Under the pieces are notes generated by a model. It worked only from the letters and a program-made list of their open reading frames with translations. It searched no databases and was not told the DNA's origin. From positions 186,001 to 250,000 of the forward strand of contig DAORAL010000002.1 of NCBI GenBank assembly GCA_035344155.1: a DNA stretch of 64,000 nt, in the 5' to 3' direction. The DNA comes from UBA1845 sp002338715 (GTDB lineage Bacteria; Planctomycetota; Phycisphaerae; UBA1845). Within the stretch, counting starts at the first letter, position 1. The number at the start of each line of letters is the position of its first letter. Below are positions 1-8,650 of the stretch, piece by piece. The position numbers were made by a program, and so were the translations under genes.

Positions 1-2
1 AA

Positions 3-590
3 GATGAAGAACCGTTGGGTATTTACGTCTTCAGCCGCAAGTCATTGTCGTATGTTTCAAAGACGGGCTTCTGCGATATCAAAGAAGGGTTGATTTCAGA
101 TCTCTACAAACGCGGTGAGAAAGTGTCGGTGTTGCGCGTGCCCACCGATGTCGCGCCGCGCATCACCTGTCGGTCGTCATACCTGACGGTGAACGGGTGG
201 GCGGTCGAAAAGCTCGCCAGAACCAAACACGAATTTGAAGGTCACGTGAAACGTGGCGACGCATGGATTCATCAGTCAGCGGTTGTTGACGAGTCGGCCA
301 AGCTGGTTGGACCCATCTGGATCGGCCCGGGAGCCAAGATTGGTGCAAACGCGATGATTGTCGGACCGGTCTCGATCGGTGCGGGTTGCGAGATCGGCGC
401 GAATGCCGTGGTGACCCGATCGGCGATCTGGGATCGTGGACTGGTCGGTGACAGCGCGATCGTCGATGAGTGCGTGGTGGCCAGCGGCGCCCATGTTCCG
501 GATCAAGAAGTTCAACGAAAGTCCGTGTGCAAACCGGCATCGAAAAACCGCGGTGGCATCTTGGGGTGGTTCGGGGGAAACCGCCGATAA
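3..590 (+). CDS. NDP-sugar nucleotidyltransferase, C-terminal part (partial at left edge)
   Basis: The reading frame is open to the left edge, so only the C-terminal part (about 195 codons) is visible. It has two parts. The first is the end of a nucleotidyltransferase-like domain (GIYVFSRK, then an aspartate- and lysine-rich stretch). The second is a left-handed beta-helix of hexapeptide repeats at about residues 88-160, with motifs such as GPIWIGPGAKIGANA and GPVSIGAGCEIGANA. That arrangement is typical of mannose-1-phosphate guanylyltransferase or glucose-1-phosphate nucleotidyltransferase-like proteins that supply activated sugars for polysaccharide synthesis. The tail is basic (WFGGNRR). 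It lies upstream of the polysaccharide operon in the same direction, but a gap of about 350 bp separates them. The nucleotide and sugar specificity cannot be told, because the catalytic N-terminus is outside the window. Confidence 0.8.
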   Translation, partial: DEEPLGIYVFSRKSLSYVSKTGFCDIKEGLISDLYKRGEKVSVLRVPTDVAPRITCRSSYLTVNGWAVEKLARTKHEFEGHVKRGDAWIHQSAVVDESAKLVGPIWIGPGAKIGANAMIVGPVSIGAGCEIGANAVVTRSAIWDRGLVGDSAIVDECVVASGAHVPDQEVQRKSVCKPASKNRGGILGWFGGNRR

Positions 591-943
591 CCTGACCACT
601 TCGATGGCGTTGTTGATCGGCTGATACAATTTGATCAGACCAATACTCGATCAGCCAAATGCAAGCAGGCGATGACCGGCGGATCGGGGTTTGGGAAGTG
701 TTGGCAGGGACGCAGGCACAAGACGTGGATTCTTGGGGGCAAGAATCCTGGGGGGAGCGACAAACCATTTCTGCGGATTGAGCGTAGAAAACACGTCTCT
801 GGGGTCGATTAGTTAATCAAATGGCGATGGCCGTTGGCCGATCTGCTTGACGGAAGTGCCGGTTCGCTTGACGGAAGCGATTGTTTGGCAAAGACTTCTG
901 TAGGGTACCGCATGGGGACGCAGTGCGTCCGGCTGGTAAACGA
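591..943. other. Intergenic region upstream of the wzc-like gene
   Basis: No convincing gene was seen in this 350-bp stretch. It contains a perfect 8-bp stem-loop (727-734 pairing with 741-748, G-rich 6-nt loop) that lacks a following T-run, so it is not a standard terminator. It also contains a pair of 12-bp direct repeats listed separately. It probably holds the promoter for the polysaccharide operon, but no clear -35/-10 pair was recognised. Confidence 0.5.
845..877. promoter_or_regulatory. Tandem 12-bp direct repeats, possible operator
   Basis: GCTTGACGGAAG occurs twice, at 845-856 and 866-877. The starts are 21 bp apart, close to two helical turns, so a regulator could bind both copies on one DNA face. 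They lie about 70-100 bp before the wzc-like start. The role is inferred only from spacing and position. Confidence 0.3.
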
Positions 944-3325
944 ATGGGTGGAATGGGTATGGGAATGGATCACAATCACGCTGACTCTGCTGCTGATGGA
1001 TATGTCGAAGGCAGTCCGCCCAGCCCGGATTCGGCCCACTTATCGCATCCAAACGCACCAAATTCGAACGCATTGGGCCCCGTAAGTCGGGCTGAGATTG
1101 GACCAGCCTATCACGGCGACGATCTGCTGTTTGATTCGTTCGGGCCTGAAACGCACGGCCCTGGTGAACCTGCTGGCGGATTCTCTCCGCTTCATCTGTT
1201 TCGCTACAAGTGGTTGATGTTGTCGGTATTCGCGTTTGTGGCTGGCGTTGCGATCCCGGCGATCTGGTTGTTCGTTACGCCCAAGTACGAGGCGATGGCA
1301 TCGCTGCGCGTACGTCCGACGATTTCTCCGATTATCTTTGACGTCCCGGAAAAGAACGGGATGGTTCCGTATTACTGGCAGTTTCTCAACACACAGGTTT
1401 CGATCGTGCGTGGGTCGGCTGTCCTGGATGCGGTGCTCAATCGCGAAGATGTGAAAGAGACGAACTGGTACAAGAAGTCGCCTCGCACCATTCAAACGTT
1501 GCTTGGCGGTGAAGCACCGGGGCACATGGAGCGGTTGAAGGACGCGGTTGATGCGGGCCCGCGTCGCAACACCGAATTGATTGACGTTCTCGTTACGACG
1601 ACTGATGGACACGACACGAAGGTGATTGTGGACGCCATCGTCGATGAATACGTCAAGTACACCGACGAGCACACCGAAGAAGGCGAGCAACTCGTCTACG
1701 ATACGCTGCGCGAAGAAGATGTCACGCTCCAGAAAGAAATCGCCAAGCTCGTCGAGGAGATCGGCGAGTATTCCAAGCTCATCGGAACGAGCGATCCTGA
1801 TATCGCCCGGGCCCAGTTGGCCAAGCGCGTGACGGAACTGGAGACCGATCGGGAAAAACTCGCCCGCAAGTACACGTTGCTGGCAGAAGAGTTGGCCGCC
1901 CTCGAATCAAGCAAGGCGGCTGCCCAAACCCACGAAACCAAAACCGACATTACCGTGCATCATTATTCGAATGATGAGGAATGGAAGCGTCTCAATCTTC
2001 AACTTAAGAACAAGCGTCACGAACTGACGATGGCCGGTCAGCGATTCGGTGCGTCACACCCGAAGATTCGGACGCTTGATGCAGAGGTGGGGCACCTTGA
2101 GGGGTTGCTGCTGTCGCGTCAGAAGGAACTTGATACCGGTGTCGCAACGGTTGAAGGCCCGAAAGGGAAGGAAGCCGACGACGCTCCGATGACGCTGGCC
2201 GAATTGCAGCGCATGGTTCCCAAGAAGCAGCGTGAATTGGAGTTGCTTGACGAACAACTCACCCAGGTTCGCGCGGAGCAACTTGAAAAAGGCGAGTACG
2301 CCAAGACGGTGGCAACCTTGCAGCAGACGCTCAACGAAAAGAACGACCTCCATGGTCTTGTCAGGAAACGATTGCAGGGGCTGGAGTTTGAAGACAAGGC
2401 GCCTGGGCGCATTTCTGTCGCGTCCTATGGCATCGAGCCCAAGCAGCCCAACAAGGATCGTCGCCCGCTGATGTGTGCGATGGCATTTTTTGGCGCGATG
2501 ATGTGCGGCGTCGGCGCTGCCTATTTGCGGGTGGTTACCGATTCAAAAATCCGCGGCGTCGGCGACGTTGGCGAGACGAATCGCGTTCCGTTCCTGGGGC
2601 AGCTTCCACCGTTGCCCAGACGCTGCAACTTGTATGGCGAACTGCCGGCAGTCCTTACACAACACGTCCGAATGGTGCGAACGGCGCTGTTGGAACGAAT
2701 CGGTAAGAGCGGTCAGCGCTGCGTGTTGATCACCAGTTCAACGATGCAGACGGGCAAGAGCGTGTTGTCGGTGCTGTTGGCGAAGAGCCTGGCGAAGCTT
2801 GGCAAGAAGGTGCTGCTCGTCGAAGCCGACATGTACCGTCCGTCGTTGTCGCAGCATTTGAACATGAAGCCTCTGTTCGGACTGCCGACCCTCCTGCAGG
2901 GGGCTGTCACCGACAGCGAAGCGATCCTCCCGACCGGTTTGAATGGCTTTGATATTCTGCTGGTGGGCGAACCGCCCCAGGACTTCAACCATGACATTCT
3001 TGCCAACGGGGTGTTCTCCAAATGCATCGAACGTTGGAAAAAGAAATACGACATTGTTCTAATGGATGGTCCACCGGTGCTCCCGGTTGCAGACGCCCGC
3101 ATCCTCGCGAACCAAGCCGACGGGACGTTGATGGTTCTGCGTTCGTCGCACTCGCGTCGTGCGGATGTTGTGCAAACGTATGCAGATCTCAGTGCAGCCG
3201 GCGGAAAACTTCTTGGAACGGTGCTCGTTGATGCCCCCACAGGAATGAGCTATTCGTCATATTCAAGCTACGAATCTGAGCCCAAAGGACGGCGGAATCA
3301 ATATCGTCTTGAGAACTCGAGGTAG
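944..3325 (+). CDS. Wzc-like polysaccharide chain-length determinant / tyrosine autokinase
   Basis: This is an inner-membrane polysaccharide co-polymerase fused to a bacterial tyrosine kinase (BY-kinase), which controls chain length and export by cycles of autophosphorylation. A first membrane helix lies near residues 90-111, followed by a long periplasmic coiled-coil-rich segment (Wzz/GNVR type). A second helix lies near 508-528, then a CpsD/CapB-type cytoplasmic kinase. The kinase shows a Walker A-like loop (SSTMQTGKSV, near 597), a Walker A' (VLLVEADMYRP) and a Walker B (DIVLMDGPP). The C-terminus has a tyrosine cluster (SYSSYSSYES), the expected phosphorylation tail. The start is uncertain: ATG codons at 944, 953, 959 and 965 are in frame, and a TTG lies at 881. 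The N-terminal 90 residues are unusually long and His/Pro-rich. It is the first gene of the operon, 32 bp before the sugar transferase. Confidence 0.9.
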   Translation: MGGMGMGMDHNHADSAADGYVEGSPPSPDSAHLSHPNAPNSNALGPVSRAEIGPAYHGDDLLFDSFGPETHGPGEPAGGFSPLHLFRYKWLMLSVFAFVAGVAIPAIWLFVTPKYEAMASLRVRPTISPIIFDVPEKNGMVPYYWQFLNTQVSIVRGSAVLDAVLNREDVKETNWYKKSPRTIQTLLGGEAPGHMERLKDAVDAGPRRNTELIDVLVTTTDGHDTKVIVDAIVDEYVKYTDEHTEEGEQLVYDTLREEDVTLQKEIAKLVEEIGEYSKLIGTSDPDIARAQLAKRVTELETDREKLARKYTLLAEELAALESSKAAAQTHETKTDITVHHYSNDEEWKRLNLQLKNKRHELTMAGQRFGASHPKIRTLDAEVGHLEGLLLSRQKELDTGVATVEGPKGKEADDAPMTLAELQRMVPKKQRELELLDEQLTQVRAEQLEKGEYAKTVATLQQTLNEKNDLHGLVRKRLQGLEFEDKAPGRISVASYGIEPKQPNKDRRPLMCAMAFFGAMMCGVGAAYLRVVTDSKIRGVGDVGETNRVPFLGQLPPLPRRCNLYGELPAVLTQHVRMVRTALLERIGKSGQRCVLITSSTMQTGKSVLSVLLAKSLAKLGKKVLLVEADMYRPSLSQHLNMKPLFGLPTLLQGAVTDSEAILPTGLNGFDILLVGEPPQDFNHDILANGVFSKCIERWKKKYDIVLMDGPPVLPVADARILANQADGTLMVLRSSHSRRADVVQTYADLSAAGGKLLGTVLVDAPTGMSYSSYSSYESEPKGRRNQYRLENSR

Positions 3326-3357
3326 CGGTGGCGTTGGCTGACGGGGAGGGGATTGGC

Positions 3358-5118
3358 ATGTCACTTCTAATCATAGACAGGCGACCGGCGTACCTGGGAG
3401 AAGACCAGGACTCGACATCGCTGTTGATGCTTCCGCTCGGTTCGCGCAGTTACATCGACTACATCATCTCATCTGTCGGCGAAACCGGTGACGTCTGGAT
3501 CGTTCCGGCATTTGCCCATTCAGAAGGTTACGAAAAAAGTCTCGCATCCCTGACCCATTCCTCGTTGAAGGTTGTTTCACGCGACCGATTGACCGACGCG
3601 ATGGGGGGAGCCGACCCGGAAGACATGGTCATCGTGATCGACGCCGGCGTGTGCCCGGGGTGTGGGTTCAGCAAGGCGTCAACCATGATCGGCGATCGCG
3701 GGTACCTTGGGGCGACCCATGTGGTGGCTGTCGGCGATGGAACCGAACGGGCGCGCGAGCGCATCGTTCGCGACGCCCAGGGCAATGTGCGTCAGGTCAA
3801 ACGATTGTTTCAAGGCACATCCTGGCCCCACGTCGCCCACAAGCGGTTGGCGATGTCCATCGTGCCGGCAGGGGCGCTGACCAACATTTCATTTGCATCG
3901 CTTCAGGAACTTCGACAGCAGCTTGGCGAATCCGGTGTGCTTCAACAGGATCAGCCGCTGGTCAGTGGAATCGTGAACCTCAACACGCAGGAAGACGCAT
4001 TGAAGTTGGCTGAGCAGTTGATGCCATCGGCGTTTCGACGTGCGCACCATCGACGGTACTCGCGCAAGGGTCGCCATGTGCTGGTGGGTTCGGACTGCTG
4101 GATCGACAAGAGCGTGCGTATTGTTGGACCGGTGGTGATCCATGACGATGTGATGATCGAAGAGGATGCGTGCATCATTGGTCCGACCATCATCGGTCCG
4201 GGCAGTCGTATTGGGCGTGGTTCGGTGGTGGCGCAATCGGTGCTGGCCCGCGATGCCGTGGTTGAAAGTGAAAACACGGTGCGACACTTGGTATCAGCCG
4301 GGGGGCAGTCGAACGCTTCACTGGCCAACCAGTCATCCAATGGCAACGGATTTGCGCCGCTGGACTTTGACCCGTACGCTTCGATCACCGGTTTGGAAAA
4401 TTCGAAGGTCGAAAGCCTTCCCGGTTATCAAAAGAAAGTTCAGATGGGCATCAAACGCGTCATCGATGTGATCGCATCGATATGCGTGTTGATTGTGTTT
4501 TCGCCATTGCTTGCCATCGTCGCGCTGATCATCAAGTTGGACTCGAAGGGGCCGCTGTTCTTCGTGCACCATCGCGAAGGCAAGGGCGGCAAAGAGTTCC
4601 CGTGCATCAAGTTTCGAACGATGGGTAAAGACGCCCATTCGCAGCAGAAAGAACTATACGCCCAAAGCGAAGTGGATGGCCCACAGTTCAAGATGGACCA
4701 TGATCCGCGCGTGACGCGATTCGGGGCGTTCCTGCGGGCGACCAACATCGATGAACTACCGCAGTTCGTCAATGTGCTGCTTGGGCACATGAGCATCATT
4801 GGACCGCGACCTTCGCCGTTTCGCGAAAATCAGGTTTGCGTGCCCTGGCGGCGCGCCCGCCTCTCGGTCAACCCGGGCATTACCGGACTTTGGCAGGTTT
4901 GCCGAAGCGTTGACCGCAGCGAAGGCGATTTCCACGAGTGGATTTTCTACGACACCATCTACGTCAAGCAGTTTTCACTCTGGCTTGACGTCAAGATCTT
5001 CATGGCCACGGTGCTGACACTGGGAGGGCGGTGGAACGTCCCGCTTTCATGGATTGTCAGTGCACACGGTCATGGCAAGCCCCGCGTTCAAAGTCCGTCA
5101 ACTGCGCAGGTGGGATAA
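3358..5118 (+). CDS. Fusion: nucleotidyltransferase-like/left-handed beta-helix domain plus initiating sugar phosphotransferase
   Basis: The C-terminal third (about residues 355-560) is a Bac_transf-type polyprenyl-phosphate sugar phosphotransferase of the WcaJ/WbaP family. It has a membrane anchor (SICVLIVFSPLLAIVALI), then KFRTMG, TNIDELPQF, SIIGPRP and NPGITGLWQV. It would attach the first sugar phosphate to undecaprenyl phosphate. Residues 1-240 resemble a nucleotidyltransferase fold but lack the GGxGTRL signature. Residues about 245-310 form a left-handed beta-helix with repeated hexapeptides (VGPVVIHDD, IGPTIIGPGSRIG). The ATG at 3358 is preceded by a strong GGGGAGGGG ribosome-binding site, so it is preferred to the upstream GTG at 3328. 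The transferase assignment is firm. The N-terminal role, perhaps allosteric or substrate-channelling, is inference. Confidence 0.88.
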   Translation: MSLLIIDRRPAYLGEDQDSTSLLMLPLGSRSYIDYIISSVGETGDVWIVPAFAHSEGYEKSLASLTHSSLKVVSRDRLTDAMGGADPEDMVIVIDAGVCPGCGFSKASTMIGDRGYLGATHVVAVGDGTERARERIVRDAQGNVRQVKRLFQGTSWPHVAHKRLAMSIVPAGALTNISFASLQELRQQLGESGVLQQDQPLVSGIVNLNTQEDALKLAEQLMPSAFRRAHHRRYSRKGRHVLVGSDCWIDKSVRIVGPVVIHDDVMIEEDACIIGPTIIGPGSRIGRGSVVAQSVLARDAVVESENTVRHLVSAGGQSNASLANQSSNGNGFAPLDFDPYASITGLENSKVESLPGYQKKVQMGIKRVIDVIASICVLIVFSPLLAIVALIIKLDSKGPLFFVHHREGKGGKEFPCIKFRTMGKDAHSQQKELYAQSEVDGPQFKMDHDPRVTRFGAFLRATNIDELPQFVNVLLGHMSIIGPRPSPFRENQVCVPWRRARLSVNPGITGLWQVCRSVDRSEGDFHEWIFYDTIYVKQFSLWLDVKIFMATVLTLGGRWNVPLSWIVSAHGHGKPRVQSPSTAQVG

Positions 5119-5349
5119 GCTGCGGGCATTGCGTCGCGTAATTTGACGCAGGTTTGTGTCCGCAACTATCTTGTATTTGCTTCCGAAACTTCCGTTAATG
5201 CGTACTATAGTGGCAGCAATCGAGGCGGCGGCTTTGCGCAAATCGTCTGTCGCAAACACAACCGTGCGCAATGACTGTGCTTCGATGATCGCTTACCCAC
5301 AAAAGGTTCCGAAGGATTGGTCCGGCGGTATTGACGGAGTAAATGTGCC

Positions 5350-6552
5350 ATGGCAGGAATTGAAACGAACAGCGAACGCTTCAACATGATGTGGGTCGGT
5401 CTACTGGCGTTGTCGCTGGTCATGATGGCGGGGTGCAGTCAAAAAGACCACCGCATCGGTCTCGACGAGTTTCTTCAGATTCAGGACGAGTTTACGCAGA
5501 ACGCGCCAGCCGATGACGCGGCGCTTTCCACGGTTCACCTCAATTCAAAGCTCGGTCAATACACGGTTGGCTCCGGCGACGTGCTGGAACTGAGTATCAG
5601 CGTACCGGGCGTGACGGAAGAGCAGTCCGCGCTGCCGACGTTGGTGCGTGTTGACCATGCGGGTCGTATTGATATTCCGCAGGTTGGCGACGTACAAGTC
5701 GGCGGTATGGAACTCGAAGAAGTTGAAGACGCAATCACCGCGGCATACACGCCCGGAATCTACACCAATCCAAACGACGTCAGCGTCTATGTCGGACTCA
5801 AGCAGGCCGCACCGACCAACGTACTGGTGCACGGTGCAGTGACCAAGCCGGGTTTGACCAAGCTGCGTCGCACAGAGCGCAACCTGCTTTACGCGATTCA
5901 TGCGGCTGGCGGACTTTCGGACATTTCCGCCGCGCAGGTCACACTTTCTCGATTGCGCTGCCCGGACGATGAAGTCACGCTCAACATTGCAACGCGCGAA
6001 GGACTTGCCAAAGCGCTGTCGCTCGATCCGCTTGAAGACGGCGACATCATCACGGTCGAAACGGCGAAGGTGAATGCAATCTTCGTTGGCGGTCTTGTGC
6101 GTGCACCGCAGACGCAGGTCTACCCCCCGGGCGTGCACATCAATACCTTGCAGGCGATTGCAGCCGCCGGTGGGCTGCGGACCGACGTATCTCCCAGAGC
6201 CGCAACGCTCATCCGCCGCATGCCGGATGGTCAGGATGTCCATGTCAAGCTTGACCTGAATCGGTTGGCGATCGGTGAAGACCCGAACCTGATGCTTGCG
6301 GCTGGCGATATTCTTTGGGTGCCGGAAACAACGGAAACGCGCATCCAGGATTGGATCAACAAGAACATCTTCATCCGTGCAGGACTCAACGCATCTGTGA
6401 GCTATAATGTCTCGGGTATTGAGTTCCTTAACCGCCATGGGTCCCAAAGCGGCGGTTCCGGCGGCGGAAACCTCCAGGACTCGTTCGATCCGTTTGGTTT
6501 CCTAAACCGAAACGCAGGGATCAACCTGATTCAAAGTCAGACCGGTGGTTGA
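5350..6552 (+). CDS. Wza-like polysaccharide export lipoprotein
   Basis: This outer-membrane polysaccharide export protein should form the exit channel matching the Wzc-like gene upstream. It has a lipoprotein signal with lipobox MMAGC (Cys29). A polysaccharide export (Poly_export) domain follows at about residues 60-150 (YTVGSGDVLELSISVPG...GRIDIPQVGDV). Two SLBB-type domains come next (NVLVHGAVTKPGLTKL; AIFVGGLVRAPQTQVYPPG). The length of 400 residues fits the family. The C-terminal stretch is Gly/Ser/Asn-rich (GSQSGGSGGGN). The end overlaps the next gene's GTG start by 8 bases. A 230-bp gap upstream separates it from the sugar transferase, so it may have an additional promoter. Confidence 0.9.
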   Translation: MAGIETNSERFNMMWVGLLALSLVMMAGCSQKDHRIGLDEFLQIQDEFTQNAPADDAALSTVHLNSKLGQYTVGSGDVLELSISVPGVTEEQSALPTLVRVDHAGRIDIPQVGDVQVGGMELEEVEDAITAAYTPGIYTNPNDVSVYVGLKQAAPTNVLVHGAVTKPGLTKLRRTERNLLYAIHAAGGLSDISAAQVTLSRLRCPDDEVTLNIATREGLAKALSLDPLEDGDIITVETAKVNAIFVGGLVRAPQTQVYPPGVHINTLQAIAAAGGLRTDVSPRAATLIRRMPDGQDVHVKLDLNRLAIGEDPNLMLAAGDILWVPETTETRIQDWINKNIFIRAGLNASVSYNVSGIEFLNRHGSQSGGSGGGNLQDSFDPFGFLNRNAGINLIQSQTGG

Positions 6553-7729
6553 CGATAAAATCTGGATGAACACGGCCATACAACCTAAAAAGAACCCGGC
6601 GGTACCCAAGTTGGATACCTATATCACGCAGCAAGCGAGTGAGCTTTGTGGGGTGGCTGTCCGCGCGCTCGTGCGGATGTACGATCCTGAAGCGAGGGCG
6701 TTTTGCCATTGCATTCGTCGAAGCGATAAAGGCGACCTGGTCGAAGGCACCAGCATTCGCTATGCGGCGACGGTGCTGATTGGATTGGCCGAGCATCCCG
6801 AGTCGCTCGTTCGCGAAGTGCTGCATGGGCAAAGCGCCGACGAACTCTGTTCGGCGCTGATCGCCCGCCTTACCGACGACTCCGAGTTGGGCGAGATCGC
6901 GTTGACGCTATGGGCTGCACGGGCATTGAATCATGCCGATGCCGCGCTGGCACTTCAGGCGCTGCGGGCAGCGAAACCGCAATCGTGCGAGGCGCCGACT
7001 GTTGAGGTTGCGTGGTCGCTGTCGGCGTTGGTTGCGGATGCCAATGACAACGCCCGCGACGACGACCTTGCCAATCAAATTGCAGACCGCCTGATGCGTT
7101 CGTTCAACGATGAGACCGCGCTGTTTAAGCACGTACCGTTTGACGTGAATCCCTCGACGATGCGTGGCCACGTTGCATGCTTCGCCGATCTGGTCTATCC
7201 GATTCAGGCGTTGTCGTTCTATTATCAGTTCGCGAATGATTCCATGGCGTTGGCAGCCGCCAAGCGTTGCGGTCAGCGCATGTGCGATGGACAGGGTCCG
7301 CAGGGTCAGTGGTGGTGGCATCATGACGTGCGCACCGGTCAATGCATCGAGCAGTATCCGGTGTATTCCGTCCATCAGGATTCGATGGCGCCGATGGCGC
7401 TGCTCGCGCTCAAGAAAGCCTCAGGTGTCTGTCATGCCGACGCCATCAGCCGCGGGCTGCAGTGGCTTGAAGATTCACCGGAAATCGACGGTTCGCTGTT
7501 TGACAAGAAAGCCGATCTGATCTGGCGCAAAGTCGCCCGTCGCGAACCGGGTAAGCTGGTTCGTGGATTGCAGGCGACGGCGAGCAAGGTGCATCCATCG
7601 CTGCGGGTGCCGGCTGCGAACACGATCTTCCCCCCGACGTACATAGACTATGAAACCAGACCGTACCACATGGGCTGGATCCTTTACGCATGGTCTGACC
7701 GCTTTGCGTCCGCTCCCAAAACGTCTTAG
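6545..7729 (+). CDS. Hypothetical protein with alpha/alpha-toroid-like helical repeats, in polysaccharide operon
   Basis: No family was recognised with certainty. The protein has no signal peptide or clear membrane helix, so it is probably cytoplasmic. It is rich in short amphipathic helices with alanine- and leucine-rich turns. Motifs such as GQWWWHHDVRTG, SVHQDSMAPMALLAL and ETRPYHMGWILYAWSD resemble the (alpha/alpha)6 barrel folds of glycan-active enzymes and terpenoid-cyclase-like proteins. Aromatic and acidic residues cluster in the second half, which suggests a carbohydrate-binding cleft. It sits between the export protein and the WecG-type transferase with no gap, so a role in polysaccharide assembly is likely by context. 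The GTG at 6545 overlaps the previous gene. An ATG at 6566 is an alternative start. Neither has a strong ribosome-binding site. Confidence 0.6.
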   Translation: MVDDKIWMNTAIQPKKNPAVPKLDTYITQQASELCGVAVRALVRMYDPEARAFCHCIRRSDKGDLVEGTSIRYAATVLIGLAEHPESLVREVLHGQSADELCSALIARLTDDSELGEIALTLWAARALNHADAALALQALRAAKPQSCEAPTVEVAWSLSALVADANDNARDDDLANQIADRLMRSFNDETALFKHVPFDVNPSTMRGHVACFADLVYPIQALSFYYQFANDSMALAAAKRCGQRMCDGQGPQGQWWWHHDVRTGQCIEQYPVYSVHQDSMAPMALLALKKASGVCHADAISRGLQWLEDSPEIDGSLFDKKADLIWRKVARREPGKLVRGLQATASKVHPSLRVPAANTIFPPTYIDYETRPYHMGWILYAWSDRFASAPKTS

Positions 7730-7744
7730 ACAGGAGCGACACCC

Positions 7745-8614
7745 ATGACACTCTCAACACAGTCCGACTGTTCGCCGCAAACGGACCGCCCATCGCAGAC
7801 TGACTGTCCCTCACAGTCAGATGTTGGGCCCGATACCGTGCGCGATCTGTTCGGACTGCCGGTCAACGCGTTGACCATGGACCAGATGTTGGCCCGGGTT
7901 CACCGCGCGATCGATCGAAAGGCTCCGCTTCACATCGGTGTGATCAGTGCGTCGAAGGTGGCCAACATGCGCCGCGACGCCGAACTGCGCGATGCGGTTC
8001 TGCAGTCTGATATCATACTGGCGGACGGTATGTCGGTGGTCTGGGCGTCGAAGTTGCTTCGGCGACCGCTTCCGGAGCGGGTGGCTGGCATCGACTTGAT
8101 GACCGAGATTCTGCGCACGGGAAGCGCTCGTGGCGACCGCGTGTATTGTTTCGGTGCGACCGACGAGGTTCTCGGCGCTGTCAAGCAGCACATTGCAAAG
8201 ACGTATCCCGGTATTGTTGTTGCGGGCAGTCACTGTGGTTACTACGACAAGGCCGACGAATCGAAGATCGCAGATGATATCGCCGCATCCAATGCCGACG
8301 TCTTGTTCGTGGCGATGAGTTCGCCCATGAAAGAGCAGTTTCTGTCGCGATATGCGGCGCAGATCAACGTCCCCGTGACGCATGGTGTCGGCGGATCGTT
8401 TGACGTTGTCGCCGGAAAAGTCAAACGTGCGCCAAAGCTGTGGCAGAAACTCGGATGCGAATGGCTGTACCGCGTATGGCAGGAACCGGGGCGCATGTGG
8501 AAGCGTTACCTGGTGACCAATACGATCTTCTTGATGATGCTGGTGGGCGAATTCTTCGGGGCGTCACGCCGACGACAAAGCCAGCAACCAACGACCTCGA
8601 CCAAACCAACGTAA
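7745..8614 (+). CDS. WecG/TagA/CpsF-family glycosyltransferase
   Basis: This is a GT26-family transferase that adds a sugar (often an N-acetylmannosaminuronic acid or related residue) to a lipid-linked intermediate. Family marks include SASKVANMRRDAELRDAV, the LADGMSVVWASKLL block, YCFGATDEVL, and the C-terminal GVGGSFDVVAGKVKRAPKL followed by GCEWLYRVWQEPGRMWKRY. About 30 polar residues precede the domain. The ATG has a good AGGAG site about 9 bases upstream. The C-terminal hydrophobic/basic segment (KRYLVTNTIFLMMLVGEFFG) may associate with the membrane. It would act after the initiating phosphotransferase, on the cytoplasmic face. Its exact donor sugar cannot be read from sequence. Confidence 0.9.
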   Translation: MTLSTQSDCSPQTDRPSQTDCPSQSDVGPDTVRDLFGLPVNALTMDQMLARVHRAIDRKAPLHIGVISASKVANMRRDAELRDAVLQSDIILADGMSVVWASKLLRRPLPERVAGIDLMTEILRTGSARGDRVYCFGATDEVLGAVKQHIAKTYPGIVVAGSHCGYYDKADESKIADDIAASNADVLFVAMSSPMKEQFLSRYAAQINVPVTHGVGGSFDVVAGKVKRAPKLWQKLGCEWLYRVWQEPGRMWKRYLVTNTIFLMMLVGEFFGASRRRQSQQPTTSTKPT

Positions 8615-8650
8615 CACGTGACTCAGACGCGAAGGTAAGCGCAATACAGC

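Noticed and set aside
881..943. TTG start at 881 for the wzc-like gene
   Set aside because: The added 21 residues show no conserved feature, and several ATG codons follow, so 944 or later is preferred, though the start remains uncertain.
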